Origin: an uncultured Lutimaribacter sp.
GTDB taxonomy: Bacteria > Pseudomonadota > Alphaproteobacteria > Rhodobacterales > Rhodobacteraceae
NCBI GenBank assembly: GCA_913061505.1
Contig: CAJXSO010000001.1
Location: forward strand, 62,001-126,000
Direction: 5' to 3'
DNA: 64,000 nucleotides
Shown here: piece by piece, positions 18,139 to 27,653 of the stretch
Layout of the letters: every line of letters starts with the position of its first letter
Position numbering within the stretch: the first letter of the stretch is position 1
Position numbers and translations under genes: made by a program
The notes under the pieces: model-generated
What the model was told of the DNA's origin: nothing
The model's database searches: none
Seen by the model: only the letters and a program-made list of their open reading frames with translations

Positions 18139-19446
18139 ATGAGCGAGACCACCATTTTACTGGGCCAAATGTTGGAATTTACGGCCAACCCGTTTGAGGC
18201 AGGCGCCGATGCCGCACGCCATACGCGCCATGGTGCCATCGCGCTGCGGGGGGGCAAGATCATTGCCACCGGCCAGGCAGATCAGCTGCGCATGGCCCAC
18301 CCCGGGGCGCGCCTGATCGATCATGGCAGTGCCTTGCTGTTGCCGGGGTTTGTGGATGCGCATGTGCATTACCCCCAAACCGCCATTATCGCCAGCTGGG
18401 GCAAACGCCTGATCGACTGGCTGAACACCTATACCTTTCCCGAAGAGGCGCGTTTTGGCGATGCCGCCTATGCCACCGAAATCGCCGGGCGCTATTTAGA
18501 TCTGGCGCTGGCGCATGGCACCACCACCATGGCCAGCTATTGCACCATCCACCCAGAAAGCGTGGATGCGTTTTTCACCGCGGCACAGGCCCGTGGCATG
18601 CGCGCCTTGGCGGGGAAAACCTGTATGGATCGCAATGCCCCCGACACGCTGCGCGACAGCGCGCAATCGGCCTATGATGACAGCCGGGCCTTGTTGCAGC
18701 GCTGGCATGGTGTGGGGCGGCTGGGCTATGTGATTACGCCACGGTTTTCGCCCACATCCACACCAGCACAGCTGCAGGCCCTGGGCGCGCTCTGGGCCGA
18801 GCACCCCGATTGCCTGATGCAAACCCACCTCAGCGAGCAAACCGATGAAATCGAATGGGTGATGCAGCTGTTTCCAAAGGCGCGCGATTATCTGGATACA
18901 TACGAGGCCTTTGGCCTGTTGGGCGAAAACGGCCTTTATGGCCATGCCATCCACCTGACACCCCGCGAAAAGGCGCGCCTGGCCGAAACGGGCGCCGCAC
19001 TGGTGCATTGCCCCACATCCAACAGTTTCATCGGCTCGGGCCTGTTTGACATGCAGGGGCTGGCACAGGCCGGGCTGCGGGTGGGGCTGGCCACCGATAC
19101 CGGGGGGGGATCATCGTTTTCGATGCTGCGCACCATGGCCGCGGCCTATGAGGTGGCGCAGCTGCGGGGGGTGGCGCTGCACCCGGCGCAGCTGATCTGG
19201 CTGGCCACCGAAGGCTCGGCCCGGGCGCTGCGGCTGCAGGGGCAGATCGGCACATTGGCCGTGGGCAGCGAGGCCGATATCGTGGCGCTGGATCTGGCCT
19301 CAACCCCCGCCATCGCCCAGCGCGCGGATCGCGCAGGCGATATCTGGGAGGCGCTGTTTCCCACGATTATGATGGGTGATGATCGCGCGATAGAGGCCAC
19401 CTATGTGGCCGGCACCCTGAAAGCGGGGCGCATGGCCGCAGCTTAG
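18139..19446 (+). CDS. guaD: Guanine deaminase
   Basis: 435 residues, amidohydrolase superfamily. Metal ligands are HVHYPQ (near residues 75-80), QTHLSEQ (near 234), GHAIHL (near 273) and the catalytic Asp in ATDTGGGSS (near 323). SFIGSGLFD is the guanine-deaminase region. It hydrolyses guanine to xanthine in purine salvage or catabolism. ATG 18139 is chosen; an upstream ATG at 18070 would add 23 residues of unrelated sequence. The last 4 bases overlap tail-to-tail with the acyltransferase gene. Confidence 0.9.
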   Translation: MSETTILLGQMLEFTANPFEAGADAARHTRHGAIALRGGKIIATGQADQLRMAHPGARLIDHGSALLLPGFVDAHVHYPQTAIIASWGKRLIDWLNTYTFPEEARFGDAAYATEIAGRYLDLALAHGTTTMASYCTIHPESVDAFFTAAQARGMRALAGKTCMDRNAPDTLRDSAQSAYDDSRALLQRWHGVGRLGYVITPRFSPTSTPAQLQALGALWAEHPDCLMQTHLSEQTDEIEWVMQLFPKARDYLDTYEAFGLLGENGLYGHAIHLTPREKARLAETGAALVHCPTSNSFIGSGLFDMQGLAQAGLRVGLATDTGGGSSFSMLRTMAAAYEVAQLRGVALHPAQLIWLATEGSARALRLQGQIGTLAVGSEADIVALDLASTPAIAQRADRAGDIWEALFPTIMMGDDRAIEATYVAGTLKAGRMAAA

Positions 19447-20351
19447 GATGCGTTGCGCAGGTTCAGCGTATGCTGGCGCAGCCAGGCCATAAAGGCGCGC
19501 GGGTCTTGGCTGCGTTCGGCGCATTCCTCGGGGCTGATCGCATGGCCGATCACAGGTTTTTGGGCCTTGTCAAAGGCATGCACCACCTCGTGCAGCAACA
19601 GGCCCTGGCGCAGCACTGGTGAGATACGGTTGGCCACCTGATACCAGCGCGAATTGGCACCGGGGAAAAACAGCGGCACCACCGTTGCCCCCGAGCGGCG
19701 TATCATCTTGGCGGTAAACACGTTCCATTCGGCCTCTTTCACCGGGCCAAACATGCTGTCTGATGTCGCCACCACGCCGGAAGGAAACAGCGCAATCAAC
19801 CCACCTTCGGCCAAATGCCCCATGGCGCGGCTGCGCATTTCAAGCATTTTTTCCTGGGCGTCGGGCTGGTGGGGGAAAGGCACAGGTATCATGTAGCTGG
19901 CCGCGCTTTCATCGATCCCGGTCAAAAGCGAGCGGGTCAAAATGCGGTAATCATTGCGCACACGCCCAATGAGATCGGCCAAAATCATACCATCCACCAA
20001 ACCATGCGGATGATTGGCCACCAACACAACCGGGCCGGTTTTGGGAATGCGGGCCAATTCTTGGGCCGGGGTTTGCAGGCGAATGCCCATCACATCCATC
20101 GTAGCGGGCCAAAACGCCTGCCCCGTGGGGGCGCCGCGGCGCTCGAATTCGCGAATGCGGCGCACAATGGTCCATTTGCCAGTCAGCCATTCGAGGGTGC
20201 GAATGATGCTGGCCGTTAGGGGCGCATCAAAGCTATTGGCATAGGTCAGACTGCGGCGGTCATATTTCGTATATACCACCCCGGCCCCATCCCGGGGCTT
20301 GGCACCATTATTCACACCGTCTACCACGTGGTTCTGCATTCCTGTTGGCAT
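19443..20351 (-). CDS. Lysophospholipid acyltransferase-family protein
   Basis: About 302 residues. The central region shows VANHPHGLVDGMIL (an HX4D-like NHPHGxxDG block near residue 133) and a later LFPSGVVATS (equivalent of the FPEGTR block), placing it in the PlsC-like/hemolysin-type acyltransferase group. The substrate is uncertain: it could acylate lysolipids or ornithine-type lipids. The start is ambiguous: ATG 20351 or 20339 (MQNHVVDG); neither has an ideal Shine-Dalgarno site. It lies 22 bases after the HPr gene on the same strand, so it may be read with the PTS block. Confidence 0.72.
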   Translation of the reverse strand: MPTGMQNHVVDGVNNGAKPRDGAGVVYTKYDRRSLTYANSFDAPLTASIIRTLEWLTGKWTIVRRIREFERRGAPTGQAFWPATMDVMGIRLQTPAQELARIPKTGPVVLVANHPHGLVDGMILADLIGRVRNDYRILTRSLLTGIDESAASYMIPVPFPHQPDAQEKMLEMRSRAMGHLAEGGLIALFPSGVVATSDSMFGPVKEAEWNVFTAKMIRRSGATVVPLFFPGANSRWYQVANRISPVLRQGLLLHEVVHAFDKAQKPVIGHAISPEECAERSQDPRAFMAWLRQHTLNLRNAS

Positions 20352-20373
20352 GGGGCGCACAGGCCCCTTGCTT

Positions 20374-20652
20374 TTACATGTCTTCGCCGAACCTGTCTGC
20401 CACCAGCGCCTCGATCGCATCGGCCAGGGCCAAGGCATCTGGGCCCGACGTTTGCACGTCAATAGTGGTTCCTTTGGATGCTGCCAACATCAAAAGCCCC
20501 ATGATACTGTCGCCACAGGCCGATAGCCCATCGCGCGCCACATCTGCGCGCGCATCGAACCCTTCAACAACCTCAACCAGCTTGGCCGAGGCGCGGGCGT
20601 GCAGCCCCTTTTCATTGATGATGCGCAAACTGCGCTGCACCGTCTCGGACAT
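20374..20652 (-). CDS. ptsH: HPr-family phosphocarrier protein
   Basis: 92 residues, the size of HPr. The active histidine is His18 in KGLHARASAK, and the regulatory Ser49 lies in CGDSIMGLLML, the site an HPr kinase would phosphorylate. No sugar-specific EIIBC genes are nearby, which fits a regulatory rather than transport PTS. It sits 6 bases after the EIIA gene on the minus strand, at the end of the chvI-chvG-hprK-rapZ-EIIA-HPr run. Confidence 0.92.
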   Translation of the reverse strand: MSETVQRSLRIINEKGLHARASAKLVEVVEGFDARADVARDGLSACGDSIMGLLMLAASKGTTIDVQTSGPDALALADAIEALVADRFGEDM

Positions 20653-20658
20653 TGCGGG

Positions 20659-21051
20659 CTATTCCTTGCTAAAGCTTTGACTATCAATATATTTTCTACC
20701 CGCCTCGGTGGCGGCGCGCACTGCATCTGCCAGCGGCATGTGACGGGATTTGGCCAATTTGATCAACATCGGCAGATTGGCCCCATATAAAAACCGCCGC
20801 CCCGATACCTCGCAGGCGCGCATCGACAGGTTCGAGGGCGAGCCGCCGAACATATCTGTCACCAACACCACACCGTCGCCTTGGTCAACCATATCGGCTG
20901 CGGCCTGAATTTCGGCCTGCTTGGCCTCGCGGTCGTGATTTGCCTCGATCGCAATAGCGCGCATGCCAGCCTGAACGCCGACCACATGCTCGACTGCTGC
21001 CAGATATTCACGTGCCAACCCGCCATGAGCGACGATCACGATCCCGATCAA
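20659..21051 (-). CDS. PTS EIIA component, mannose-family (regulatory)
   Basis: 130 residues. IGIVIVAHGGLAREYL near the start holds the phosphorylatable His9, and VTDMFGGSPSNLSM is the hallmark of EIIA-Man domains. I start it at TTG 21051 because the stop of rapZ overlaps it as TTGA, an AAGGA lies 9 bases upstream and the family begins MIGIVIVAHG; no ATG fits. It probably receives phosphate from the neighbouring HPr and acts in signalling, since no EIIB/C/D genes are present here. A TTG start with stop overlap suggests strict translational coupling to rapZ. Confidence 0.87.
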   Translation of the reverse strand: MIGIVIVAHGGLAREYLAAVEHVVGVQAGMRAIAIEANHDREAKQAEIQAAADMVDQGDGVVLVTDMFGGSPSNLSMRACEVSGRRFLYGANLPMLIKLAKSRHMPLADAVRAATEAGRKYIDSQSFSKE

Positions 21052-21980
21052 ACCTGTGCGTCCTTGTTCTGCAGGCCTGCATCTGCCCCGCTGGGTGCGT
21101 GGTCGGTGCGGCGTTCCATTTCCCGATGCCTTATTGACACTGGCCAGCCCATATCTGCAAGCTTTTTGCCCAGCATTTCGCATATCGCCACCGAACGGTG
21201 CTGGCCACCCGAGCAGCCAAAGCCAATGGCCAAATGCGCCTTGCCCTCGTCGGCATAGGCGGGCAGCAAAATGCCAGCCAGCCCCAAAACATGCTGAAAT
21301 ACCGCATCAAACCTTGGGTCTTGGGCCACATAATCGGCCACGCGTGCATCGCGCCCATCCAGCGCGCGCAGATCAGCCACCCAATAGGGGTTGCGCAAAA
21401 ACCGCACATCCAAAACCACGTCTAGCCCCCGGGGCAGGCCGCGCTTGTAGGAAAACGAGTTCAACGTCACCGCCAGACTGCGCCCCAGTTCACGGCCCAA
21501 CAGGCGGTGCACCTCGTCGCGCAGCTGGTGGGGCGACAGATCTGAGGTATCAATCAAGATATCTGCGCGCCCGCGGATGGGCACCAACAGGTCTTTTTCG
21601 CGGGCGATGCCGGTTTCAGGGTCTTCGGCCGGGGCCAAGGGGTGGCGGCGGCGGGTGGCGGAAAAGCGGTGGCCCAGCACATCATCGCGGCAATCAAGAT
21701 AGACGATTTCCGCTGTGATACCGGGCCATTTCCCCAGCTGATCGATGGTTTCGATCAGCGCGTTGGTGGAAAAATCGCGGTTGCGCACATCCAGCCCCAA
21801 GGCCAGCGGGCGGGCGCTGGCCGGCCCCTGCAAAAGCCGTGGCAACAGCGACAGGGGCAGGTTGTCGATGGCCTCAAAGCCCATATCCTCGAGCACGTTA
21901 ATCGCGGTCGATCGCCCCGCCCCCGAAGGGCCGGTTACCAAAATCACCCGGCTGGTTTGCTCTGCGGGGGCCAATGCCAT
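21048..21980 (-). CDS. rapZ: RapZ-family nucleotide-binding protein (RNase adapter-like)
   Basis: 310 residues. Walker A GPSGAGRS is at residues 17-24, followed by INVLEDMGFEAIDNLP. The C-terminal domain carries GCSGGQHRSV and HREMERR, both family hallmarks. RapZ controls GlmS through small RNAs in enterobacteria; in alphaproteobacteria it sits in the hprK-PTS block and its targets are less clear. ATG 21980 has an AGGAG upstream and begins 1 base after the hprK stop. Longer in-frame readings run into hprK and are rejected. Confidence 0.9.
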   Translation of the reverse strand: MALAPAEQTSRVILVTGPSGAGRSTAINVLEDMGFEAIDNLPLSLLPRLLQGPASARPLALGLDVRNRDFSTNALIETIDQLGKWPGITAEIVYLDCRDDVLGHRFSATRRRHPLAPAEDPETGIAREKDLLVPIRGRADILIDTSDLSPHQLRDEVHRLLGRELGRSLAVTLNSFSYKRGLPRGLDVVLDVRFLRNPYWVADLRALDGRDARVADYVAQDPRFDAVFQHVLGLAGILLPAYADEGKAHLAIGFGCSGGQHRSVAICEMLGKKLADMGWPVSIRHREMERRTDHAPSGADAGLQNKDAQV

Positions 21981-21981
21981 G

Positions 21982-22416
21982 TTATTCACTCCTGCCCACA
22001 GCCAGATATTGCAGAATCGCTGCAGGAAAATACGCGCTGTCAACATTGTGAAGCACGGGCCGGCTAAGGCCAAGGCAATGGCACTGGCGCATTGGGGGTA
22101 GGCGCTGGGTTTCTTTTTGCGCCAGATCCACCCACAAGCGCAGGGGCGCAGGCCCATTGGCGCGTGCGTTCAAAATACCCACGCCGCGCGCCTCGATGCG
22201 CCCACGCAAGGGCGCGGGGGCATCGGCCATCAGCTGGCCATCTTGGCGCCACAGGCATGTGCGGTCATCGGCCACCAAAGCGCCCCCTAGCGCCATCAAT
22301 TGCAGCGCCAAGCCAGATTTGCCCTGCCCCGATGGGCCCAATATGCCCACCGCAGCGCCGCCAAACGCCACGCAGCTGGCGTGAATGATCAGGGGCGCAT
22401 CTGGCCCATGGCCCAA
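21982..22416 (-). CDS. hprK: Short HPr kinase/phosphorylase, catalytic domain only
   Basis: About 144 residues. ILGPSGQGKSGLALQLMALG contains the Walker A loop (residues 27-34 with my start), followed by LVADDRTCL and GRIEARGVGILN, the HprK/P signature region. Firmicute HprK is about 310 residues; this is the C-terminal kinase domain alone, as is usual in alphaproteobacteria. No ATG exists between the chvG stop and the conserved HASCVAFGG, so a non-ATG start is required; TTG 22416 is my best guess. It should phosphorylate Ser49 of the HPr encoded downstream. Confidence 0.82.
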   Translation of the reverse strand: MGHGPDAPLIIHASCVAFGGAAVGILGPSGQGKSGLALQLMALGGALVADDRTCLWRQDGQLMADAPAPLRGRIEARGVGILNARANGPAPLRLWVDLAQKETQRLPPMRQCHCLGLSRPVLHNVDSAYFPAAILQYLAVGRSE

Positions 22417-22462
22417 CTGCCCCGGTTCTGGTGCCCCTGTGGCATGGGCGAAATAAGCGGTT

Positions 22463-24157
22463 TCACAGCGGCAATCCAACGACAAAGCGGGCACCCAAAG
22501 GTTCAGAGCTGATATCGGCATCGGTCGGGCGAATATTTTCCGCCCAGATGACACCGCCATGAGCCTCGACAATTTGCTTGGAAATTGCCAGCCCCAAGCC
22601 CGAATTATTGCCAAACTGGCCTTCCGGGCGCTCTGAGTAAAAGCGCTTGAATATTTTTTCCAACGCCCCTTCGGGAATGCCGGGCCCGGTGTCTTCGACC
22701 ACCACCAAAATGCGGTTTTCGCGCTGGCGGGCCCAAACGCGGATGGCGTCGCCCTCTTCGCAAAAGGAAATCGCATTGGTGATCAGGTTCACAAACACCT
22801 GGGCCAAACGTGCCTCTAGCCCGTGGATCTGTATCGCATTTGGCGGCAGATCTGTAATGAAATCAATGCCCTGCTGCCCGGCCTGCTGGCCCAGGTATTC
22901 GCCCAGATTGCCCAACATGCGGATCAGGTCAAAGGGCTCTTGTTCTTCTTTCACCAATTCACTGTCCAAACGGCTGGCATTCGAAATATCGCTAACCAGG
23001 CGATCCAGCCGGCGCACATCATGTTCGATGACATCCAGCAAGCGCAGGCGCTGTTCGTCGCGTTTCACCATGCGCAGGCTGCCCACCGCCGAACGCAGCG
23101 AGGCCAGCGGGTTTTTCAGCTCGTGCGCCACGTCTGCGGCGAATTGTTCGTTGCCATCGATGCGGTCGTAAAGGGCGGCCACCATCCCCCGCAAGGCCCC
23201 CGACAGGCGGCCAATTTCATCGGGGCGGGCGGTTAGATCAGGAATGCGGATACGCCCGCCGGCGTTTTTGCGGCGATCACGGTCGCGGCCCAATTCTGCG
23301 GCTTCGGCCAAATCGGAAATGGGGTTGGCGATGGTCGAGGCCAAGACCAAACTGAGCACCACAGATACCACGATGGCGATCAAGAACATGCGCAATACGC
23401 GCTCGCGTTCCAGCTTGACCAGCGCGTCGATCCCATGGCCCGCGCTGGCCAGCACAAGCACGCCAACCGCCTGCTGGCCTTGCATGATGGGGGCCGCCGC
23501 GGCCAATTGCGGGCCTGTGGTATCCAGCTGCACCTGCCCGCCCAGCGCCGCGCGCACCAGCGCCTGCGCCTGTGCCTGCGTATCCAGGGGCAGGCCAGGC
23601 TGTGGGCTGCCCACCCATTGCGCCACGCCCGCCCAGACCAGCGCCAAAGCATCCACAATCGGTGTGGCGGGCTGTGGGCTGGCATCGGGGCCTGCATCGG
23701 CGCTGGGCTGCATGGCCAAAAGGCTGGCACGCGGATCGAAAACATAGGCGGCAATGCCCGGGCGCAGCGGCAATGCCGCCAGGGTTTGGCCCACATCCAG
23801 CCCATCGCCCGCAGCCAGGCTGACGGGCACCGCACGGGGCAATTGCACGGCAAAGCTGCTGGCCGCCAATGCCGCCTCGCTTGCCAGCAAATCGGCGCGC
23901 TGCAGCGACACCGATTGCCGCGATGCATTGACAAACAAAATGCCCGCCACCAGCACGTTCAACGCGATCAGGTTGAACATGATAATCTTGCGCGCCAGGG
24001 GCGAGCGTTTGAGCGCAAACAAACCGCGCCGCGCCCGCCTGTCGCGCATTTCGCGCCCAAGGCCGGTATCGGGGGAAACAAAATCCTCGCCCAGCACCAC
24101 ATCGCCATCACGCGCGGGGGGGGCAACCCCTGTATCCGCCCGTTCAACAAGCGCCAT
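22463..24157 (-). CDS. chvG: Sensor histidine kinase ChvG
   Basis: 564 residues. Membrane segments at about 57-78 and 256-278 enclose a periplasmic sensor region of about 175 residues. A HAMP segment follows, then the dimerisation box VAHELKNPL with phospho-acceptor His345. The catalytic domain shows NLITNAISF (N box), VEDTGPGIP (G1) and NNSGLGLAISKQIVEAHGG (G2). ChvG responds to envelope or acid signals in Rhizobiales, where it is repressed by ExoR; no exoR is in this window. It follows chvI after 2 bases. Confidence 0.92.
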   Translation of the reverse strand: MALVERADTGVAPPARDGDVVLGEDFVSPDTGLGREMRDRRARRGLFALKRSPLARKIIMFNLIALNVLVAGILFVNASRQSVSLQRADLLASEAALAASSFAVQLPRAVPVSLAAGDGLDVGQTLAALPLRPGIAAYVFDPRASLLAMQPSADAGPDASPQPATPIVDALALVWAGVAQWVGSPQPGLPLDTQAQAQALVRAALGGQVQLDTTGPQLAAAAPIMQGQQAVGVLVLASAGHGIDALVKLERERVLRMFLIAIVVSVVLSLVLASTIANPISDLAEAAELGRDRDRRKNAGGRIRIPDLTARPDEIGRLSGALRGMVAALYDRIDGNEQFAADVAHELKNPLASLRSAVGSLRMVKRDEQRLRLLDVIEHDVRRLDRLVSDISNASRLDSELVKEEQEPFDLIRMLGNLGEYLGQQAGQQGIDFITDLPPNAIQIHGLEARLAQVFVNLITNAISFCEEGDAIRVWARQRENRILVVVEDTGPGIPEGALEKIFKRFYSERPEGQFGNNSGLGLAISKQIVEAHGGVIWAENIRPTDADISSEPLGARFVVGLPL

Positions 24158-24159
24158 GG

Positions 24160-24861
24160 TTATTCTTCGTTATAGCGATAGCCAATGCCATACAGCGTTT
24201 CGATGGCCGAGAAATCATTATCAACGCTGCGCAGTTTTTTGCGTAACCGTTTGATATGGCTATCGATTGTGCGATCATCGACATAAACTTGATCGTCATA
24301 GGCCACATCCATCAGCTGATCGCGCGATTTCACAAAGCCCGGGCGTTGGGCCAAGGCCTGCAGCAGCAAAAATTCGGTCACGGTCAGTGACACGTCTTTG
24401 CCCTTCCAGGCCACGGCATGGCGCAGCGGATCCATCCGCAGGTTGCCGCGTTCGATCACTTTGGTTTCTTCGGTTTCGGCCACCAAATTACCCGCCACCG
24501 CATCTTGGCGGCGCAAAAGCGCGCGGATACGTTCCACCAGCAGGCGCTGGCTGAAGGGCTTTTTGACGTAATCATCCGCCCCCATGCGCAGGCCCAGCAC
24601 CTCGTCGATCTCGTCATCTTTCGAGGTCAGGAAAATCACCGGCATCGTGGTTTTCTGGCGCAGCCGCTGCAGCAGGTCCATGCCATCCATGCGGGGCATT
24701 TTAATATCTAGAACCGCCATATCGGGCAGTTTTTTGTTGAACGCATCCAAGGCCGATTGACCATCGGTGAATGTTTCAACCTCGAACCCCTCGGCTTCGA
24801 GCGTCATGGAAACCGACGTCAGGATGTTGCGGTCATCATCCACAAGCGCAATTCGCGACAT
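24160..24861 (-). CDS. chvI: Response regulator ChvI (OmpR family)
   Basis: 233 residues. The receiver domain has the acidic pocket Asp8-Asp10, phospho-acceptor Asp52 in [11 protein letters not shown], conserved Thr/Ser in [10 protein letters not shown] and Lys in [10 protein letters not shown]-terminal winged-helix domain follows ([12 protein letters not shown], then [17 protein letters not shown]). I start at ATG 24861 ([10 protein letters not shown]); an ATG two codons upstream is less likely. It is the first gene of the block leading through chvG and hprK to the PTS genes and is divergent from pckA, a known target of ChvI in some relatives. Confidence 0.93.
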   Translation of the reverse strand: MSRIALVDDDRNILTSVSMTLEAEGFEVETFTDGQSALDAFNKKLPDMAVLDIKMPRMDGMDLLQRLRQKTTMPVIFLTSKDDEIDEVLGLRMGADDYVKKPFSQRLLVERIRALLRRQDAVAGNLVAETEETKVIERGNLRMDPLRHAVAWKGKDVSLTVTEFLLLQALAQRPGFVKSRDQLMDVAYDDQVYVDDRTIDSHIKRLRKKLRSVDNDFSAIETLYGIGYRYNEE

Positions 24862-25230
24862 GCACACACCTCATTACTCTTTAACACGAAACCGAATTCC
24901 TTAATTATTCCTTAATTTTCGTTTCCCAGGCAATGGCTAACTGACATTTTCAGGTGATTCTGCGCATAGGCGCGGCAAAACCCCTTGCCCGGGCCATATT
25001 TTGCCGCCACCGCCCCATGCGTTGGCCGGATGCTTTGGTGAAAATCCGCCACCCACCGGCGCCGTTTGCGCTAACCTGCGACTGGTTGCGCTAACTGCGC
25101 AAATGCGCCTGTTCCTTCATGGAAACGTCATGTTAAGAGGCAGCCATCGGGTGAGGCGCCCGATCAGGGCAGGCCGGTGGCCCGCCCCGTTGCACAGAAC
25201 CGCCGCATTGCGGCTACAGGAGCTTGGCAT
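24862..25230. other. Divergent chvI-pckA intergenic region (369 bases)
   Basis: No convincing gene. The chvI side is AT-rich (24893-24930, with AATTCCTTAATTATTCCTTAA), a likely promoter area for chvI. The pckA side contains the repeated TTGCGCTAAC element described separately. A short reading at 25001-25249 runs into pckA and has no family features. Confidence 0.6.
25066..25102 (+). promoter_or_regulatory. Direct repeats/palindrome upstream of pckA (candidate operator)
   Basis: TTGCGCTAAC occurs at 25066-25075 and again at 25086-25095, exactly 20 bases (two helical turns) apart. The second copy is also half of a perfect palindrome TTGCGC-TAACT-GCGCAA (25086-25102). The elements lie 129-165 bases before the pckA start. 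This geometry fits a dimeric regulator bound on one DNA face; the regulator is not identified. Confidence 0.5.
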
Positions 25231-26829
25231 ATGGCATTTGGACGGGTGAACCCGCAATTCCGGCTTGAGGATCAGGGGATCGATGGGCTGGGCAATGTCT
25301 ATTACAATCTTATGGAGCCCGCGCTGATCCAAGCCGCGCTCGAAAAAGGCGAAGGCACCTTGGGCCAAGGCGGCACATTCTTGGTGACCACCGGCAAATT
25401 TACCGGCCGCTCGCCCAAAGATAAGCATGTGGTCAAAACCGCCAGCGTGGCCGACACGATTTGGTGGGAAAACAACCGCGCCATGAGCCCCGAGGGCTTT
25501 GACGCGCTCTACGCCGACATGCTGGCCCATATGAAGGGCCGCGATTATTTCGTGCAAGATCTGGTTGGCGGCGCCGACCCGGCCTATGCGATCAACATGC
25601 GCATGGTTACAGAACTGGCCTGGCATAACCTGTTTATCCGCCACCTGCTGCGCCGCCCCGAACGCAGCGCGCTAGACAGCTTTACCGCCGATTTCACCGT
25701 CATCAATTGCCCCAGCTTCAAGGCCGACCCCGAGCGCCACAATTGCCGTTCGGAAACCGTGATTGCGATGAATTTCGACAAAAAGCTGATCTTGATCGGC
25801 GGCACCGAATATGCCGGCGAAAACAAGAAATCGGTGTTCACGCTGCTGAACTACCTGCTGCCGGAAAAAGGCGTGATGCCGATGCATTGCTCGGCCAACC
25901 ACGCCATCGGCAACCCGGTGGATGCGGCTGTGTTCTTTGGCCTGTCGGGCACCGGCAAAACCACCCTGTCGGCAGACCCGTCGCGCACCTTGATTGGCGA
26001 TGACGAACATGGTTGGTCTGATCGCGGCACCTTTAACTTTGAAGGGGGCTGCTACGCCAAAACCATCAACCTGTCGGCCGAGGCCGAGCCGGAAATTTAC
26101 GCCACAACCAGCAAGTTTGGCACCGTGATTGAAAACATGGTTTTCGATCCCGAAACCTTTGAGCTGGATTTCGAAGATTCCTCGCTGACCGAGAACATGC
26201 GCTGCGCTTACCCGCTAGACTATATCTCGAACGCGTCGGAAACCGCCCAAGGTGGCCACCCGAAAAACATCATTCTGCTGACCTGCGATGCCTATGGTGT
26301 GCTGCCGCCGATCTCGCGGTTGACGCCCGCGCAGGCGATGTATCACTTCTTGTCGGGCTTTACATCGAAAACCCCGGGCACCGAGCGCGGTGTGGTGGAA
26401 CCCGAGCCCACATTCTCGACCTGCTTTGGCGCCCCCTTCATGCCCCGCCGCCCCGAGGCCTATGGCAACCTGCTGCGCGAAAAAATCGCCAAGCATGGCG
26501 CCACATGCTGGCTGGTCAACACCGGCTGGACCGGCGGCGCCTTTGGCACCGGCAAACGCATGCCCATCAAAGCCACACGCGCCCTGCTGACGGCGGCGCT
26601 GGATGGCTCGCTGAACGATGCAGAGTTCCGCAAAGACGCCAACTTTGGCTTTGACGTGCCGGTTGCCGTGGCGGGGGTTGATACCACCCTGCTGGATCCG
26701 CGCGCAACCTGGGCAGATGCTGCGGCTTATGACGCGCAGGCACAGAAATTGGTGAAAATGTTTGCCGCCAATTTCGAGCAATACCTGCCCTATATCGACG
26801 AAGACGTGAAAGCCGCCGCAATCGGCTAA
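25231..26829 (+). CDS. pckA: Phosphoenolpyruvate carboxykinase (ATP)
   Basis: 532 residues, ATP-dependent type. [12 protein letters not shown] near residue 62 binds substrate, the P-loop is [11 protein letters not shown] near residue 235, and the metal-binding DDEHGW is near residue 255. Start ATG 25231 has ACAGGAG 8 bases upstream; the longer reading from 25177 is rejected. It makes PEP from oxaloacetate, the committed gluconeogenic step needed for growth on organic acids, consistent with the taurine and aromatic pathways here. A strong terminator follows. Confidence 0.96.
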   Translation: MAFGRVNPQFRLEDQGIDGLGNVYYNLMEPALIQAALEKGEGTLGQGGTFLVTTGKFTGRSPKDKHVVKTASVADTIWWENNRAMSPEGFDALYADMLAHMKGRDYFVQDLVGGADPAYAINMRMVTELAWHNLFIRHLLRRPERSALDSFTADFTVINCPSFKADPERHNCRSETVIAMNFDKKLILIGGTEYAGENKKSVFTLLNYLLPEKGVMPMHCSANHAIGNPVDAAVFFGLSGTGKTTLSADPSRTLIGDDEHGWSDRGTFNFEGGCYAKTINLSAEAEPEIYATTSKFGTVIENMVFDPETFELDFEDSSLTENMRCAYPLDYISNASETAQGGHPKNIILLTCDAYGVLPPISRLTPAQAMYHFLSGFTSKTPGTERGVVEPEPTFSTCFGAPFMPRRPEAYGNLLREKIAKHGATCWLVNTGWTGGAFGTGKRMPIKATRALLTAALDGSLNDAEFRKDANFGFDVPVAVAGVDTTLLDPRATWADAAAYDAQAQKLVKMFAANFEQYLPYIDEDVKAAAIG

Positions 26830-26851
26830 GCCACTGTTTCGCAGATTTTGG

Positions 26852-26883
26852 AAACGCCCCGCCAAACGCGGGGCGTTTTTTTT
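26852..26883 (+). terminator. Rho-independent terminator after pckA
   Basis: Arms ACGCCCCGC (26854-26862) and GCGGGGCGT (26868-26876) with a 5-base loop are followed by eight T residues. The run ends on the stop codon of the convergent GNAT-like gene. Confidence 0.9.
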
Positions 26884-27593
26884 CAGGCCGCCAGGTCTTG
26901 GGCCGGGATCGACAAGAAATAGGTCAGATCCTCGCGGCGCATATACACCAAAAACCCTTCGATCACCCCGGCAGCATCGCCTTGGCGTTGCCAGCGCACC
27001 GCCCCCGGTTCGGCATGCATATAGCCCTGCCGCGCGGCAAAGCCTTTGCATGCCACAGCATTGGGCATAAACCCAAAAACGCAATCGGGCGACAGCCGCG
27101 ACAGCGCCACCATAAAGGCAAAGCGCGCCAAGGCCCCAGACAGGCCCGTGCCGTGCAGCTGTGCGCGGGTGCGATCAAGCCAGAATTCGCCATGGTAACA
27201 GATTTTACCAGTGATCTGGCGTGGGCCCGGCCCCGCGCGAAACCGCGAGCGCGCCAAATCCAGCGCCACGCCTGCGGGCGGATACCGCCGGAAATTGCCC
27301 AGCATATATTCGCCCAGTGACCTGGCGCCATTGTCGATAACCCGCATGGCCTGGGTGTGGGCCAGCACCCCATCGGGGGTGTGGCCGACCAGCCAAAACC
27401 CCTGCCCCGCCTCTATCGGGCTGTGGCCTGGGTCAAAGGGCAGGCCAACAGGCTGCTGGGCCCGGCCTTTGGCAATAATTGCGCTATACTGGCGAAAATC
27501 ATCGCCCAGGGTGACATGAAAATCAAAGCGGCGCTGCAAATCGATCTGGGCCGCCATCAGATGTGGCTCGTTTAAAATTTCGTGGACTGACAT
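26883..27593 (-). CDS. GNAT-like acyltransferase of unknown substrate
   Basis: 236 residues. No exact family is recognised. Residues about 130-205 look like a GNAT fold: KICYHGEFWLDR, then HGTGLSGALARFAFMVALSR (an acyl-CoA-binding-like GxGxxxAL helix) and CVFGFMPNAVACKGFAARQG (beta strand followed by a helix, as in GNAT C-termini). The N-terminus begins MSVHEILNEPHLMAAQIDLQ. Start ATG 27593 has CAGGAGT upstream. The 60-base gap to the LysR-like gene suggests co-transcription. An autoinducer-synthase-like or acetyltransferase role is possible but unsupported. Confidence 0.55.
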   Translation of the reverse strand: MSVHEILNEPHLMAAQIDLQRRFDFHVTLGDDFRQYSAIIAKGRAQQPVGLPFDPGHSPIEAGQGFWLVGHTPDGVLAHTQAMRVIDNGARSLGEYMLGNFRRYPPAGVALDLARSRFRAGPGPRQITGKICYHGEFWLDRTRAQLHGTGLSGALARFAFMVALSRLSPDCVFGFMPNAVACKGFAARQGYMHAEPGAVRWQRQGDAAGVIEGFLVYMRREDLTYFLSIPAQDLAA

Positions 27594-27653
27594 ACCAAAC
27601 ACTCCTGTCCAAACTCTCACCCAGACAGAATAGCGGATCAGGGGGCAACTGAC

